Shown here piece by piece: positions 22,468 to 30,012 of a stretch of 35,335 nt of DNA. The stretch is from positions 1 through 35,335 of the forward strand of contig CASECK010000109.1 in NCBI GenBank assembly GCA_949286295.1, read 5' to 3'. The position numbers and the translations under genes were made by a program. The stretch's first letter is position 1, and every line of letters starts with the position of its first letter. The notes under the pieces were generated by a model. The model worked only from the letters and a program-made list of their open reading frames with translations. It did no database searches and was not told where the DNA came from. This DNA comes from an uncultured bacterium (GTDB lineage Bacteria; Bacillota; Clostridia; Oscillospirales; Oscillospiraceae).

Positions 22468-23898
22468 TCAGGAAATGGCAAAAAAGGTTCTAAGCTGTCC
22501 GTAGAGGATGAAGGCCATACCGATGGGGCAGGTCACATAGATGCAAAATTGATAGTAGCGGTAGAGCCGGTTGGAAAAGGGCTGCCCGCACTGGCGCACC
22601 TCATCCCGGACCAGGGTGGGGCGGATGGCCCAAATCATGAAGGACATCAGCAGCGCCCCCAGGGGCATGGCCACCCCTTCGGAAATAAAGTCCATGAAGT
22701 CCAGCCACGAGGCGCCCAGAGTCCGGCCAGTCTCCTGGAAAGGAATCCAAAGCCCATTGGACCCCAGGCCGTCGGCGGCCACTAAAACCGCTTCCGCCAG
22801 GACGGCCAGGCTGACAAGGCCAACTACCAGGCCGCGATTTGGGGTTTTCCCCCTGGCTGTCTGGTGGTCCAGGATAAAGGTGACCAGCACCTCGGTGAGG
22901 GCGATGGCGGAGGTGATGGCGGCCAAGGTGACAAACAGGAAGAACAGCACGCCGAAGGCCGGGCCGATGGCTCCCATGGAGTTGAACACATCCTGCATGG
23001 TGATAAACAGCAGCTTCGGACCGGCCAGCTCGGCCCCCTCGCCCCCCAGGGCAAAGGCGGAGGGGAGAATGGCCAGGCCGGCCATCACCGCCACCGTGGT
23101 GTCAGAGAGGATGACAATCAGGGAGTTTTTGACCAGACTCTCCTTTTTGCTCAGATAAGAGCCATAGGTGACCGTAATTCCCATGGCCAGGGACAGGGAG
23201 AAAAACATCTGTCCGCCGGCGGCGGAGAGGACCTCCAAAAATCCGTCCAGGGTAGTGAAGGGCTCCCAGTTGGGGGTGAACATGAACTTCAGCCCCTCGG
23301 AGGCGCCGGGAAGGGTGACGGCCCGGATGATGACAATCAGCAGGGCAATGGCCAGCGCCGGCATACCGATTTTATTAAACTTCTCGATACCGTCTTTGAT
23401 TCCGCCCCGGATGATGAAAAAACCAAGGGCGATGAACAGAAGGGTAAAGAAAATGGCCATGGGCTGGTTGGCGAGTATTTGGGCGAAGGTCTCCGCCCCG
23501 CTGGCGCGGGACAGCCCACCGGCGCCCAGCAGCTCCATCCCGTTGAGGAACATATATTCCACGCAGTAGGCGCCCAGCACGGAATAAAAGCTGAGAATCA
23601 GAAACGGGGAGAGCATAGCCAGAAAGCCCAGCAGCGTGCCCATGGGACCGCCCACAGTCCGGTAGCTGACCAGCACGCTATGCCCCACTTTGCGCCCGAT
23701 GGAAAGCTCGGTGAGCATGATAGGGAAGCCCACCAAAACGCCCAAAGCCAGGTAGACAATCAGAAACGGGAAGCCCCCGTATGTCCCCATTTTATACGGG
23801 AATCCCCAGATATTTCCAAGCCCGACGGCGGCGCCCACGGTGGCCATGAGAAACCCTAAGTTGCTGCCCCACTGGCCCCGTTGATGTTTTTGCTCCAT
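22468..23898 (-). CDS. Neurotransmitter:sodium symporter family (SNF/NSS) transporter
   Basis: A 476-residue membrane protein with 11-12 helices and the LeuT/TnaT fold. The N-terminal helix-1 signature is LMATVGAAVGLGNIWGFPY (about residues 17-35), which forms the Na+ and amino acid site, followed by GGFPFLIVYLALGVLVGFPI. Bacterial members import amino acids (often tryptophan, tyrosine, leucine or alanine) with sodium; the substrate here is not readable. The ATG has AAGGAGAGAC upstream and a well-formed promoter at 23967-23995. It is monocistronic, ending at the terminator shared with recN. The decarboxylase at the window start shows that a sodium gradient is generated in this cell. Confidence 0.94.
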   Translation of the reverse strand: MEQKHQRGQWGSNLGFLMATVGAAVGLGNIWGFPYKMGTYGGFPFLIVYLALGVLVGFPIMLTELSIGRKVGHSVLVSYRTVGGPMGTLLGFLAMLSPFLILSFYSVLGAYCVEYMFLNGMELLGAGGLSRASGAETFAQILANQPMAIFFTLLFIALGFFIIRGGIKDGIEKFNKIGMPALAIALLIVIIRAVTLPGASEGLKFMFTPNWEPFTTLDGFLEVLSAAGGQMFFSLSLAMGITVTYGSYLSKKESLVKNSLIVILSDTTVAVMAGLAILPSAFALGGEGAELAGPKLLFITMQDVFNSMGAIGPAFGVLFFLFVTLAAITSAIALTEVLVTFILDHQTARGKTPNRGLVVGLVSLAVLAEAVLVAADGLGSNGLWIPFQETGRTLGASWLDFMDFISEGVAMPLGALLMSFMIWAIRPTLVRDEVRQCGQPFSNRLYRYYQFCIYVTCPIGMAFILYGQLRTFFAIS

Positions 23899-23966
23899 AT
23901 TTGTCTCTCCTTCTTTCTTCTGGCAGACAACACAGATAGATTGTCAGAAAATAAAAGTCGAGGTTT

Positions 23967-23995
23967 ATTTTATCAGCAGCCCGGAGCATAGTCAA
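23967..23995 (-). promoter_or_regulatory. Sigma-A promoter of the NSS transporter
   Basis: On the minus strand TTGACT (plus 23990-23995), 17 nt, TAAAAT (plus 23967-23972), giving a leader of about 60 nt. The gap to the upstream gene (24029) holds no other feature I can see. Confidence 0.8.
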
Positions 23996-24028
23996 CTGAA
24001 ATAACAGAACTTGAACAGGGTCCGTCTT

Positions 24029-24736
24029 TTACGGGGGTGTCATTTTTCCGGCTCCCTGGCGCCGCTGTGCCAGGATGCCCGCGATGATGGACACAAGGAA
24101 GACCGCTCCCCAAATGGCCCAGCCATCGTGGCCATGCCCCCACCGCGCGCCTTCCGGGTTAGGCCCCCATATCATTCCGAACACCAGCCCAATCACAAAC
24201 CCGGCCAGTGTGGTATAGGAAAAGCGATATGCCCCCAAAAGGGCGGGAATCGCGGACACTGCCATTGCATACCAGAAGCAGTTGCTGCTAAGGAGCCAAC
24301 CATAGAGATAACTGTGTTCTCCTGCCGGTTTTTCTGTAAAAAGCCAGCCCATAAGACTGTTCTGAGACGGCTCACACCAGATGATTCGGCCGGTGAGATA
24401 GAGCAGGAGATACCCGGCGGCAATCAACAGGGCGGTGAGGAGATTCCGCTTTTGACGCCGCTTTTTTTCCACAGCCTTTTTCTCTTCCTCCATTTTATAC
24501 AGGGAATAAACCTGCTGCGCCAGAGCCGTTCCCCCTTCCTGCGGGGAGGAGGGCAGCAGGCCGGCGGTCGTGCCAAATATCTCGGATAGCTTGAAGAGAT
24601 TTTCTGTGCTTGGGGTGGACTGATTTGATTCCCATTTTGTGACCGCCTGGCGGCTGACGCCGGCTAACGCGGCGAGCGCCTCCTGTGAGATTCCCGCCTT
24701 TTGCCGGCAAGCCCGGATTCGTTCTCCCAACGTCAT
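24029..24736 (-). CDS. XRE-family regulator fused to a membrane domain
   Basis: A 235-residue protein. Residues 4-60 are a helix-turn-helix of the Cro/CI (XRE) type: LGERIRACRQKAGISQEALA, GVSRQAVTKWESNQSTPS, LFKLSEIFG. A charged linker follows (EEEKKAVEKKRRQKR, about 84-98), then four hydrophobic helices between about 100 and 225. It is therefore a membrane-tethered DNA-binding protein that could sense envelope state or a ligand; no partner gene is adjacent. I use the ATG at 24736 with AAGGAGG 9 nt upstream; a longer frame crosses the promoter. The gene appears less GC-rich than its neighbours, hinting at later acquisition. The 27-bp palindrome upstream is the obvious candidate operator. Confidence 0.88.
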   Translation of the reverse strand: MTLGERIRACRQKAGISQEALAALAGVSRQAVTKWESNQSTPSTENLFKLSEIFGTTAGLLPSSPQEGGTALAQQVYSLYKMEEEKKAVEKKRRQKRNLLTALLIAAGYLLLYLTGRIIWCEPSQNSLMGWLFTEKPAGEHSYLYGWLLSSNCFWYAMAVSAIPALLGAYRFSYTTLAGFVIGLVFGMIWGPNPEGARWGHGHDGWAIWGAVFLVSIIAGILAQRRQGAGKMTPP

Positions 24737-24760
24737 GGCCTGCGCCTCCTTTTCAGCGTA

Positions 24761-24789
24761 ATTATACCGCAAATTGCCGTCCAAGACCA
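24761..24789 (-). promoter_or_regulatory. Candidate promoter of the XRE-membrane gene
   Basis: On the minus strand a perfect TATAAT (plus 24761-24766) lies 17 nt after TGGTCT (plus 24784-24789, weak). The palindrome 24795-24821 sits directly upstream of the -35. Confidence 0.5.
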
Positions 24790-24794
24790 CCAAC

Positions 24795-24821
24795 TATATG
24801 GCAACTATCGGTTGCCATATA
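24795..24821. promoter_or_regulatory. 27-bp palindrome, probable operator of the XRE regulator
   Basis: TATATGGCAAC (24795-24805), spacer TATCG, GTTGCCATATA (24811-24821): a perfect 11-bp inverted repeat. A further 8-bp inverted pair (24768-24775 CGCAAATT, 24824-24831 AATTTGCG) surrounds it. No T-tract or gene context suits a terminator, so protein binding is more likely. It lies between the regulator's promoter and the T-box promoter and might influence either. Confidence 0.65.
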
Positions 24822-24909
24822 AAAATTTGCGCTGTTTTATCCCGGCGCCAGTGGCATGGAAGACCGGACGGATGGGGGATTCATTCCGCGAAAATCGGGA
24901 GTTTTGCCG

Positions 24910-24938
24910 TTGACAACCGGAGAAAACTGTGATAAAGT
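24910..24938 (+). promoter_or_regulatory. Promoter of the T-box/EamA/tyrS operon
   Basis: A perfect TTGACA (24910-24915), 17 nt, TAAAGT (24933-24938) with an extended -10 TG at 24930-24931. Transcription would begin near 24945, at the 5' side of the T-box stem I. Confidence 0.75.
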
Positions 24939-24944
24939 CAGTAC

Positions 24945-25210
24945 CACTGTGAGGAAAAGGACAAGTAGCCCAGACGCTCCCTGCCCAGAGAGCCCCCAGG
25001 CCGGTGAAATGGGGGAGAGGGATTCTGTGGCGAATACCCCTTGGAGCAGCCGCCCGAACCGCGCCGCGCAGTAGGGGACAGGCCGGTCTTGCGCCCGTTA
25101 CCGCGCCGGGGTCACGCACCCCATGAGGCCGCCTCCGCGAGGGGACGGCGAAGCCAGAGGTGGTACCGCATATTGATGCCCTCTGTCCAGTTTGGACAGG
25201 GGGCATTTTT
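24945..25210 (+). ncRNA. T-box leader, tyrosine specifier (TAC)
   Basis: This leader shows the conserved T-box parts in order: the AG-bulge region AGAGAGC (24987-24993), the distal stem I loop GGTGAAA (25003-25009), the specifier region GAATACCCC with TAC at 25035-25037 followed by TTGGAGC, a long GC-rich stem III region, and the T-box sequence AGAGGTGGTACCGC (25156-25169). A terminator hairpin follows: 14 bp with one G-U (25176-25189 with 25193-25206), then a run of T to 25210. Uncharged tRNA pairs with the specifier and the T-box and stabilises the antiterminator. The Tyr assignment rests on the TAC position and on tyrS in the operon; a shifted reading (ACC) would mean Thr and fits no gene here. 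Confidence 0.93.
25176..25210 (+). terminator. T-box regulatory terminator
   Basis: Stem 25176-25189 with 25193-25206 and a T-run through 25210. It competes with the antiterminator formed by the T-box sequence just upstream and controls read-through into EamA and tyrS. Confidence 0.9.
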
Positions 25211-25233
25211 GGGAAAGTGGGGGAGAATCGCAT

Positions 25234-26100
25234 TTGACAGGTGAAAAACAAGGGGCGCCTCTGGTGTTCCTGGCCGCTGTGCTCTACAGCATCGGGGGGC
25301 TTTGTATCAAAGTGATTCCCTGGAACGGAATGTCCATCAACGGTGGACGCACGGCCATCGCCCTTGTGGTTATCGGCGCCTATCTGCTGTGGACCCGGCA
25401 CCCGCTCAAGTGGAACCGGTGGGTCGCGTTGGGCGCGGTGTCGGTGTTTGGGGCCACCGCGCTGTTCTCCCTGGCCAACAAAATGACCACCGCCGCCAAC
25501 GCCATTGTCCTGCAGTTCACCGCGCCCATCTTTGTAATGCTGTTCTCCGCCCTGTTTTTCCGCAAAAAACCCCGCCGGCTGGATTTGACAGCCTGCGCCG
25601 TGGTCTTTGCGGGGGTGCTGTTTTTCTTTGTGGACAGCCTGTCCGCTGGGGGCGGCCTTGGCAATCTGCTGGCCCTGCTGTCTGGAATCAGTTATGCCGG
25701 TGTGTTCCTTATGAACGAGCTGCCGGACGGGGACGCCATCTCCTCGGTATTCTGGGGGGACGCTCTGTCCGCCCTGGCGGGGCTACCCTTTTTGCTGGGG
25801 GAGACGGAGTTCTCCTCTACCGCTATGACCAGCCTGCTGGTGCTGGGGGTATTCCAGGTCGGGGTTTCCTATGTCCTGCTGTGTATCGGACTGCGGACCA
25901 CGCCGCCGGTGACAGCCAGCCTGCTGTCCGGTATCGAGCCGGTGCTCAATCCGGTCTTAGTCGCCCTGTTCTACCACGAGGCCGTCGGTCCTTTCGCCCT
26001 GGCCGGAGTGGTGATTGTGGTCGTTGGCGTGGTAGGGTACAGTGTCCTGACAGGGCTCCGGGGTTCCAGGGAGCGCACGCGGGAACGAATTGCAAAGTAG
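25234..26100 (+). CDS. EamA/DMT family transporter, candidate tyrosine or aromatic amino acid transporter
   Basis: A 288-residue membrane protein with about ten helices in two EamA repeats: the first half runs from APLVFLAAVLYSIGGLCIKV to the QFTAPIFVMLFSALFFRKKP segment, the second from GNLLALLSGISYAGVFLMNEL to TASLLSGIEPVLNPVLVALF, which is a typical EamA second-repeat motif. EamA proteins transport metabolites and amino acids, mostly as exporters, and the substrate is not readable from the fold. The tyrosine T-box and the following tyrS suggest transport of tyrosine or a related aromatic compound, most plausibly import because expression rises when tRNA-Tyr is uncharged. Start is TTG 25234 with GGAG 8 nt upstream; an earlier TTG lies inside the terminator. 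Confidence 0.88.
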   Translation: MTGEKQGAPLVFLAAVLYSIGGLCIKVIPWNGMSINGGRTAIALVVIGAYLLWTRHPLKWNRWVALGAVSVFGATALFSLANKMTTAANAIVLQFTAPIFVMLFSALFFRKKPRRLDLTACAVVFAGVLFFFVDSLSAGGGLGNLLALLSGISYAGVFLMNELPDGDAISSVFWGDALSALAGLPFLLGETEFSSTAMTSLLVLGVFQVGVSYVLLCIGLRTTPPVTASLLSGIEPVLNPVLVALFYHEAVGPFALAGVVIVVVGVVGYSVLTGLRGSRERTRERIAK

Positions 26101-26137
26101 CCAATGAGGGAAAATTTGAGATAAAGGAGTAGAAACC

Positions 26138-27361
26138 ATGACCTGTTATGAGGAACTGAAGGCCCGCGGGCTGATTGCCCAGGTGACCAACGAGGAGGAA
26201 ATCTCCAAGATGATTAATGAGGGCAAGGCCGTGTTTTACATCGGCTTTGACCCCACCGCCGATTCGCTCCACGTGGGCCATTTTATGGCCCTGTGCCTGA
26301 TGAAGCGGCTTCAGATGGCGGGCAACCGGCCCATCGCCCTGATTGGCGGCGGCACCGGTTATATCGGCGACCCCTCCGGCCGCACCGATATGCGCAATAT
26401 GATGACCCCCGAGACCATCCAGCACAACTGCGACTGCTTCAAAAAGCAGATGGAGCGCTTCATCGAGTTTGGCGAGGGGAAGGCCATGATGGTCAATAAC
26501 GCCGACTGGCTGCTGAAGCTCAACTATATCGAGCTGCTGCGGGATGTGGGCGCTTGCTTCTCTGTGAACAATATGCTCCGGGCCAAGTGCTATGAGCAGC
26601 GTATGGAGAAGGGCCTGAGCTTCCTGGAGTTCAACTACATGATTATGCAGTCCTACGACTTTTACTATCTGTTCCAGCACTATGGCTGCAATATGCAGTT
26701 TGGCGGCGACGACCAGTGGTCCAATATGCTGGGCGGTACCGAGCTGATTCGCCGCAAGCTGGGCAAGGACGCCCACGCCATGACCATCACCCTCCTGCTG
26801 AACTCCGAGGGCAAGAAGATGGGCAAGACCGCCAAGGGCGCTGTCTGGCTGGACCCCAACAAGACCAGCCCTTACGAGTTCTATCAGTATTGGCGCAATG
26901 TGGGCGACGGCGACGTGCTGCGCTGCCTGCGGATGCTCACCTTCCTGCCCATGGAAGAAATCGATGCAATGGACCAGTGGGAGGGCAGCCAGCTCAACCG
27001 TGCCAAGGAGATTTTGGCCTTTGAGCTTACCAAGCTGGTCCACGGCGAGGAGGAGGCGGAGAAAGCCCAGCAGGCCGCCAAGGCCCTTTTTGTGGGCGGC
27101 GGGGACATGAGCAATGTGCCCACCACCGTCCTGTCCCAGGACGAGCTGGCGGACGGCGCCATCGGTATCCTGGACCTGATGGTCCGCTGCGGGCTGGCTC
27201 CCTCCAAGAAGGAGGCCCGCCGCCTGGTGGAGCAGGGGGGGGTTACCGTCAACGAGGAGAAGGTGACCGACCCCAACACCGGCTATACCGCCGCCCAGCT
27301 CTCCGGCGAGGGCCTGATGGTCCGCAAGGGCAAAAAAGTGTTCCATAAAGTCCAGCTGTAA
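26138..27361 (+). CDS. tyrS: Tyrosyl-tRNA synthetase
   Basis: A 407-residue class I synthetase of the bacterial TyrS type. The HIGH-equivalent HVGH is at 45-48 (PTADSLHVGHFM), the tyrosine/ATP site includes GGTGYIGDPSGR and QFGGDDQWSN, the KMSKS loop reads KMGKT at 227-231, and an S4 RNA-binding domain occupies about 340-407 (APSKKEARRLVEQGGVTVN). It charges tRNA-Tyr, and the T-box upstream raises its expression when that tRNA is uncharged. AAGGAG lies at about 10 nt before the ATG. It follows EamA after 37 nt in one operon and is followed by a bidirectional terminator. Confidence 0.97.
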   Translation: MTCYEELKARGLIAQVTNEEEISKMINEGKAVFYIGFDPTADSLHVGHFMALCLMKRLQMAGNRPIALIGGGTGYIGDPSGRTDMRNMMTPETIQHNCDCFKKQMERFIEFGEGKAMMVNNADWLLKLNYIELLRDVGACFSVNNMLRAKCYEQRMEKGLSFLEFNYMIMQSYDFYYLFQHYGCNMQFGGDDQWSNMLGGTELIRRKLGKDAHAMTITLLLNSEGKKMGKTAKGAVWLDPNKTSPYEFYQYWRNVGDGDVLRCLRMLTFLPMEEIDAMDQWEGSQLNRAKEILAFELTKLVHGEEEAEKAQQAAKALFVGGGDMSNVPTTVLSQDELADGAIGILDLMVRCGLAPSKKEARRLVEQGGVTVNEEKVTDPNTGYTAAQLSGEGLMVRKGKKVFHKVQL

Positions 27362-27397
27362 AAAACCGCCCTCCGGCGCCTGCCGGAGGGCGGTTTT
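27362..27397. terminator. Bidirectional terminator between tyrS and tcdA
   Basis: A perfect 16-bp inverted repeat (27362-27377 with 27382-27397, GCCT loop) starts just after the tyrS stop, with A-run at the 5' and TTTT at the 3' end. It serves both tyrS and the convergent tcdA. Confidence 0.95.
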
Positions 27398-28140
27398 CAA
27401 AATCCCCCCAGCTCCCGCACCACTGCCGAGGCCATGGCCAGACCCGCGGCGGCGGGGACAAAGGGGAGAGAACCCGGTGTGTCCCGGCGGGCGGTGCTGC
27501 CGGGCCGGGTGTCTGTTCCAGCGGGGAGTTCCGCCTGGATGGGCCGGGCGGGAGAGCGGGGTTCCTCGGGGGACCAGACCACCTTCAGGTGCTGGATACC
27601 ACGCCTGCGCAGCTCCTTGCGCATCACCCGGGCCAAGGGGCAGTTGACCGTTTTGGCCAGGTCGGTCACCACGCAGGCGGTGGGATTCAGTTTGTTCCCT
27701 GTGCCTAAGGCGCTGATGATTCTGACCTGTAAGGCGACACACCTTGTCACCAGCTCCAACTTAGCGGCCACCGTGTCGATACAGTCGGCCACATAGTCAT
27801 ATTGTGTCAGGTCGACCTGGCCGGCATTTTGGGGGAGATAAAACATCCGGATGGCCCGCACCTGGCAGTCCGGGTTGATGTCCCGGACCCGCTGGGCCAT
27901 CACCTCGGCCTTGGGCTTTCCCAGGGTAGAGTGGAGGGCGGCCAACTGCCGGTTCAAATTGCTCTCAGACACGGTGTCATCGTCATACAGATGCAGCGTG
28001 CCCACCCCCGCCCGGGCCAGGGCCTCCACGCAGTAGCCGCCCACGCCCCCAACGCCGAACACGGCGACCCTGGCGTTTTTCAGCCGCTCCAGCGGGGCGT
28101 CCCCCACCAGCAGGCGGGTGCGGATAAATTGATCGGACAT
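27397..28140 (-). CDS. tcdA: tRNA threonylcarbamoyladenosine dehydratase (TcdA/YgdL, ThiF family)
   Basis: A 247-residue E1-like (ThiF/MoeB) ATPase. The nucleotide motif is VFGVGGVGGYCVEALARAGV (about 28-47) followed by LYDDDTVSESNLNRQ, then KAEVMAQRVRDINPD and YVADCIDTVAAKLELV. TcdA activates the t6A carboxylate with ATP to form the cyclic ct6A form at tRNA position 37. The ATG at 28140 has AAGGAGGGG upstream; a longer frame extends through the intergenic gap and is not used. It lies downstream of dapB on the same strand with a 129-nt gap that holds a possible terminator. Confidence 0.9.
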   Translation of the reverse strand: MSDQFIRTRLLVGDAPLERLKNARVAVFGVGGVGGYCVEALARAGVGTLHLYDDDTVSESNLNRQLAALHSTLGKPKAEVMAQRVRDINPDCQVRAIRMFYLPQNAGQVDLTQYDYVADCIDTVAAKLELVTRCVALQVRIISALGTGNKLNPTACVVTDLAKTVNCPLARVMRKELRRRGIQHLKVVWSPEEPRSPARPIQAELPAGTDTRPGSTARRDTPGSLPFVPAAAGLAMASAVVRELGGF

Positions 28141-28192
28141 CTCTGCCCCTCCTTGCTCAGAATGAATACGCTGGGGCCTCGGGCCGCGCCGG

Positions 28193-28230
28193 AAAAATGG
28201 GAAAGGCGCGGAGCCGGACCGCCCCGCGCC
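28193..28230 (-). terminator. Possible terminator after dapB
   Basis: A 7-bp perfect GC stem (28205-28211 with 28224-28230) is followed on the minus strand by TTTCCCATTTTT. Modest, but placed correctly between dapB and tcdA. Confidence 0.45.
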
Positions 28231-28269
28231 CTGAACGCCTTCAGCCTTGCCCAAAACCGGAAACACCAA

Positions 28270-29025
28270 TTATTTCACCAGCATACTCATATCATACAGC
28301 CCGGGCTTTTTGACCCCGGCGAGATACTTGGCCGCCTCCACCGCCCCCTGGGCGAAAATCTCCCGGGAGAGGGCGGTGTGGCGAATCTCCACAACCTCGT
28401 CGTGACCGGCAAAAATAATCTCGTGTTCCCCCACGATGGTGCCGCCCCGGACGGCGGAGATACCGATTTCCTTTTTCTCTCTGGGGCGGCGGACAGAATG
28501 CCGCTCGTAGACATACTCGGTCTCATGGCCGCAGGCGGACGCGGCGGCGCCGGCAATCATCAGGGCGGTGCCGGATGGGGCGTCCACCTTGCGGCGGTGG
28601 TGCCGCTCCACAATCTCAATGTCATAGCTGCCGCCCAGGACCGAGGCGGCCTTCCGGACCAGTTCCAGCAGCACATTGATGCCCAGAGACATATTGGCAG
28701 AGCGGAAGATGGGGACCACCTGTGCCGCAGCCCGCACCTGGTCCTCCTGCTCTGGCGTATAGCCGGTGGTGGCCAGGACAAGGGGGGTTCCGGTGCTTTG
28801 CGCGAAGTCCAGCAGCCCTTCCAGCGCGGCGGGGGAGGAGAAGTCGATGAGCGCATCCGCCCGGCCGGAGAACAGGGCGGGGGAGGTGTAGACGGGAAAC
28901 TCCCGGTCCGAGGCACCCAGCACATCGAAGCCGGCGGCCACCTCCACCCCGGCGCCGGCGGCGCACAGGTCCGCCACTGCCCGGCCCATATGGCCGTTAC
29001 ATCCAGAAATGATTATCTTGAGCAT
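28270..29025 (-). CDS. dapB: 4-hydroxy-tetrahydrodipicolinate reductase
   Basis: A 251-residue reductase converting the dihydrodipicolinate precursor to tetrahydrodipicolinate with NAD(P)H. The dinucleotide motif is SGCNGHMGRAV (7-17). The catalytic and substrate block reads IVERHHRRKVDAPSGTAL, with the conserved His pair and Lys, and SALRGGTIVGEHEIIFAG-like residues (SAVRGGTIVGEHEI) follow. The ATG at 29025 is 8 nt after AAGGAG; a GTG three codons earlier overlaps that site. Third gene of asd-dapA-dapB, all needed for diaminopimelate, lysine and dipicolinate, and controlled by the lysine riboswitch. Confidence 0.96.
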   Translation of the reverse strand: MLKIIISGCNGHMGRAVADLCAAGAGVEVAAGFDVLGASDREFPVYTSPALFSGRADALIDFSSPAALEGLLDFAQSTGTPLVLATTGYTPEQEDQVRAAAQVVPIFRSANMSLGINVLLELVRKAASVLGGSYDIEIVERHHRRKVDAPSGTALMIAGAAASACGHETEYVYERHSVRRPREKKEIGISAVRGGTIVGEHEIIFAGHDEVVEIRHTALSREIFAQGAVEAAKYLAGVKKPGLYDMSMLVK

Positions 29026-29067
29026 GGAACGCACTCCTTCTCCCCGGCGCGGGACCCGGGGCTGTTG

Positions 29068-29958
29068 TCAGTTCAGCAGGCCGCAGCGCTCCATACAGGC
29101 GCGCAGGACGGCCAAATTCTTTTCAGACATTTCACACAGGGGAAGGCGCAGGGGACCGGCCTGCATCCCCATCAGGTTCATAGCCGTTTTGACAGGGATG
29201 GGGTTGACTTCGCAGAACAGGGCGTCAATCAGGTCCATATACTGAATCTGAAGTTTGGAGGCGGCGGCGAAGTCGTTGTCCAGACACAGATGACTCATTT
29301 CCACCATGACCTCCGGAATGATGTTGGAGGCCACGGAGATAACGCCCTGGGCCCCGAGGGCCATCATGGGGACCACCTGGTCGTCGTTGCCAGACCAGAT
29401 GTAGAAATCCTCGGGGCACAGGTAGCGGGTGTGGGCCAGCAGGGAGAAGTTGCCGCTGGCCTCCTTGACGCCGTTGATTTTGGGATTTGCGGACAAAATC
29501 CGATAGGTCTCGGCGGTGAAGGAGACCCCGGTGCGGCCAGGGACATTGTAGAGAATAATGGGCAGCTGGGTGCGGTCGGCAATGTACTCGTAGTGCTTGA
29601 TTAGACCCGTCTGGCTGGCCTTGTTGTAATAGGGGGTCACATGGAGCAGGGCGTCCGCGCCGGAGTCCTCTGCGTGCTGGGACAGGTAAACGGCAGCGGA
29701 GGTGTCGTTGCTGCCGGCTCCGGCAATGACCTTGACCCGGTGGTCCACTCGCTTGACACAAAATTCCACGGCGGCGATATGCTCCCGAATGGACATGGTG
29801 GCCGATTCTCCGGTGGTGCCGCAGACGCACACGGCGTCCACACCGGCGGCAATCTGGCTGTCAATGAGCGTTCCAAACACGCCGTAATCAATGTTCCCGT
29901 TTTCGTCAAAGGGGGTGACCAGGGCGGGGCAGGAGCCGGTGAACACAGGAGTTCTCAT
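29068..29958 (-). CDS. dapA: 4-hydroxy-tetrahydrodipicolinate synthase
   Basis: A 296-residue TIM-barrel aldolase that condenses pyruvate with aspartate semialdehyde. It opens with PVFTGSCPALVTPF, has the CGTTGES motif (Thr48-Thr49), Tyr136 in LYNVPGRTG and the Schiff-base Lys164 in NGVKEASGN, all at family positions. The ATG at 29958 is preceded by AAGGA at 8 nt; the ATG at 29967 lies within that site and is unlikely. Second gene of the asd-dapA-dapB operon. Feedback inhibition by lysine cannot be read from the sequence. Confidence 0.97.
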   Translation of the reverse strand: MRTPVFTGSCPALVTPFDENGNIDYGVFGTLIDSQIAAGVDAVCVCGTTGESATMSIREHIAAVEFCVKRVDHRVKVIAGAGSNDTSAAVYLSQHAEDSGADALLHVTPYYNKASQTGLIKHYEYIADRTQLPIILYNVPGRTGVSFTAETYRILSANPKINGVKEASGNFSLLAHTRYLCPEDFYIWSGNDDQVVPMMALGAQGVISVASNIIPEVMVEMSHLCLDNDFAAASKLQIQYMDLIDALFCEVNPIPVKTAMNLMGMQAGPLRLPLCEMSEKNLAVLRACMERCGLLN

Positions 29959-30012
29959 GGATAGCATCCTTTCTTGCAGTCAGCAAATTTTAAAACCTGG
30001 AAGCGCAGGGGA

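Noticed and set aside
25192..25233. Upstream TTG extension of the EamA gene
   Set aside because: The codon lies in the T-box terminator stem and lacks a ribosome site; TTG 25234 has one.
25946..27742. 598-residue minus-strand frame across EamA and tyrS
   Set aside because: Antisense shadow of tyrS with low-complexity His/Gln/Leu composition; no start signal or domain.
27802..29604. 600-residue open frame on the plus strand across tcdA, dapB and dapA
   Set aside because: It lies antisense to three clear genes, is rich in Gly, Gln, His and Pro as GC-rich shadow frames are, has no ribosome site and no recognisable domain.
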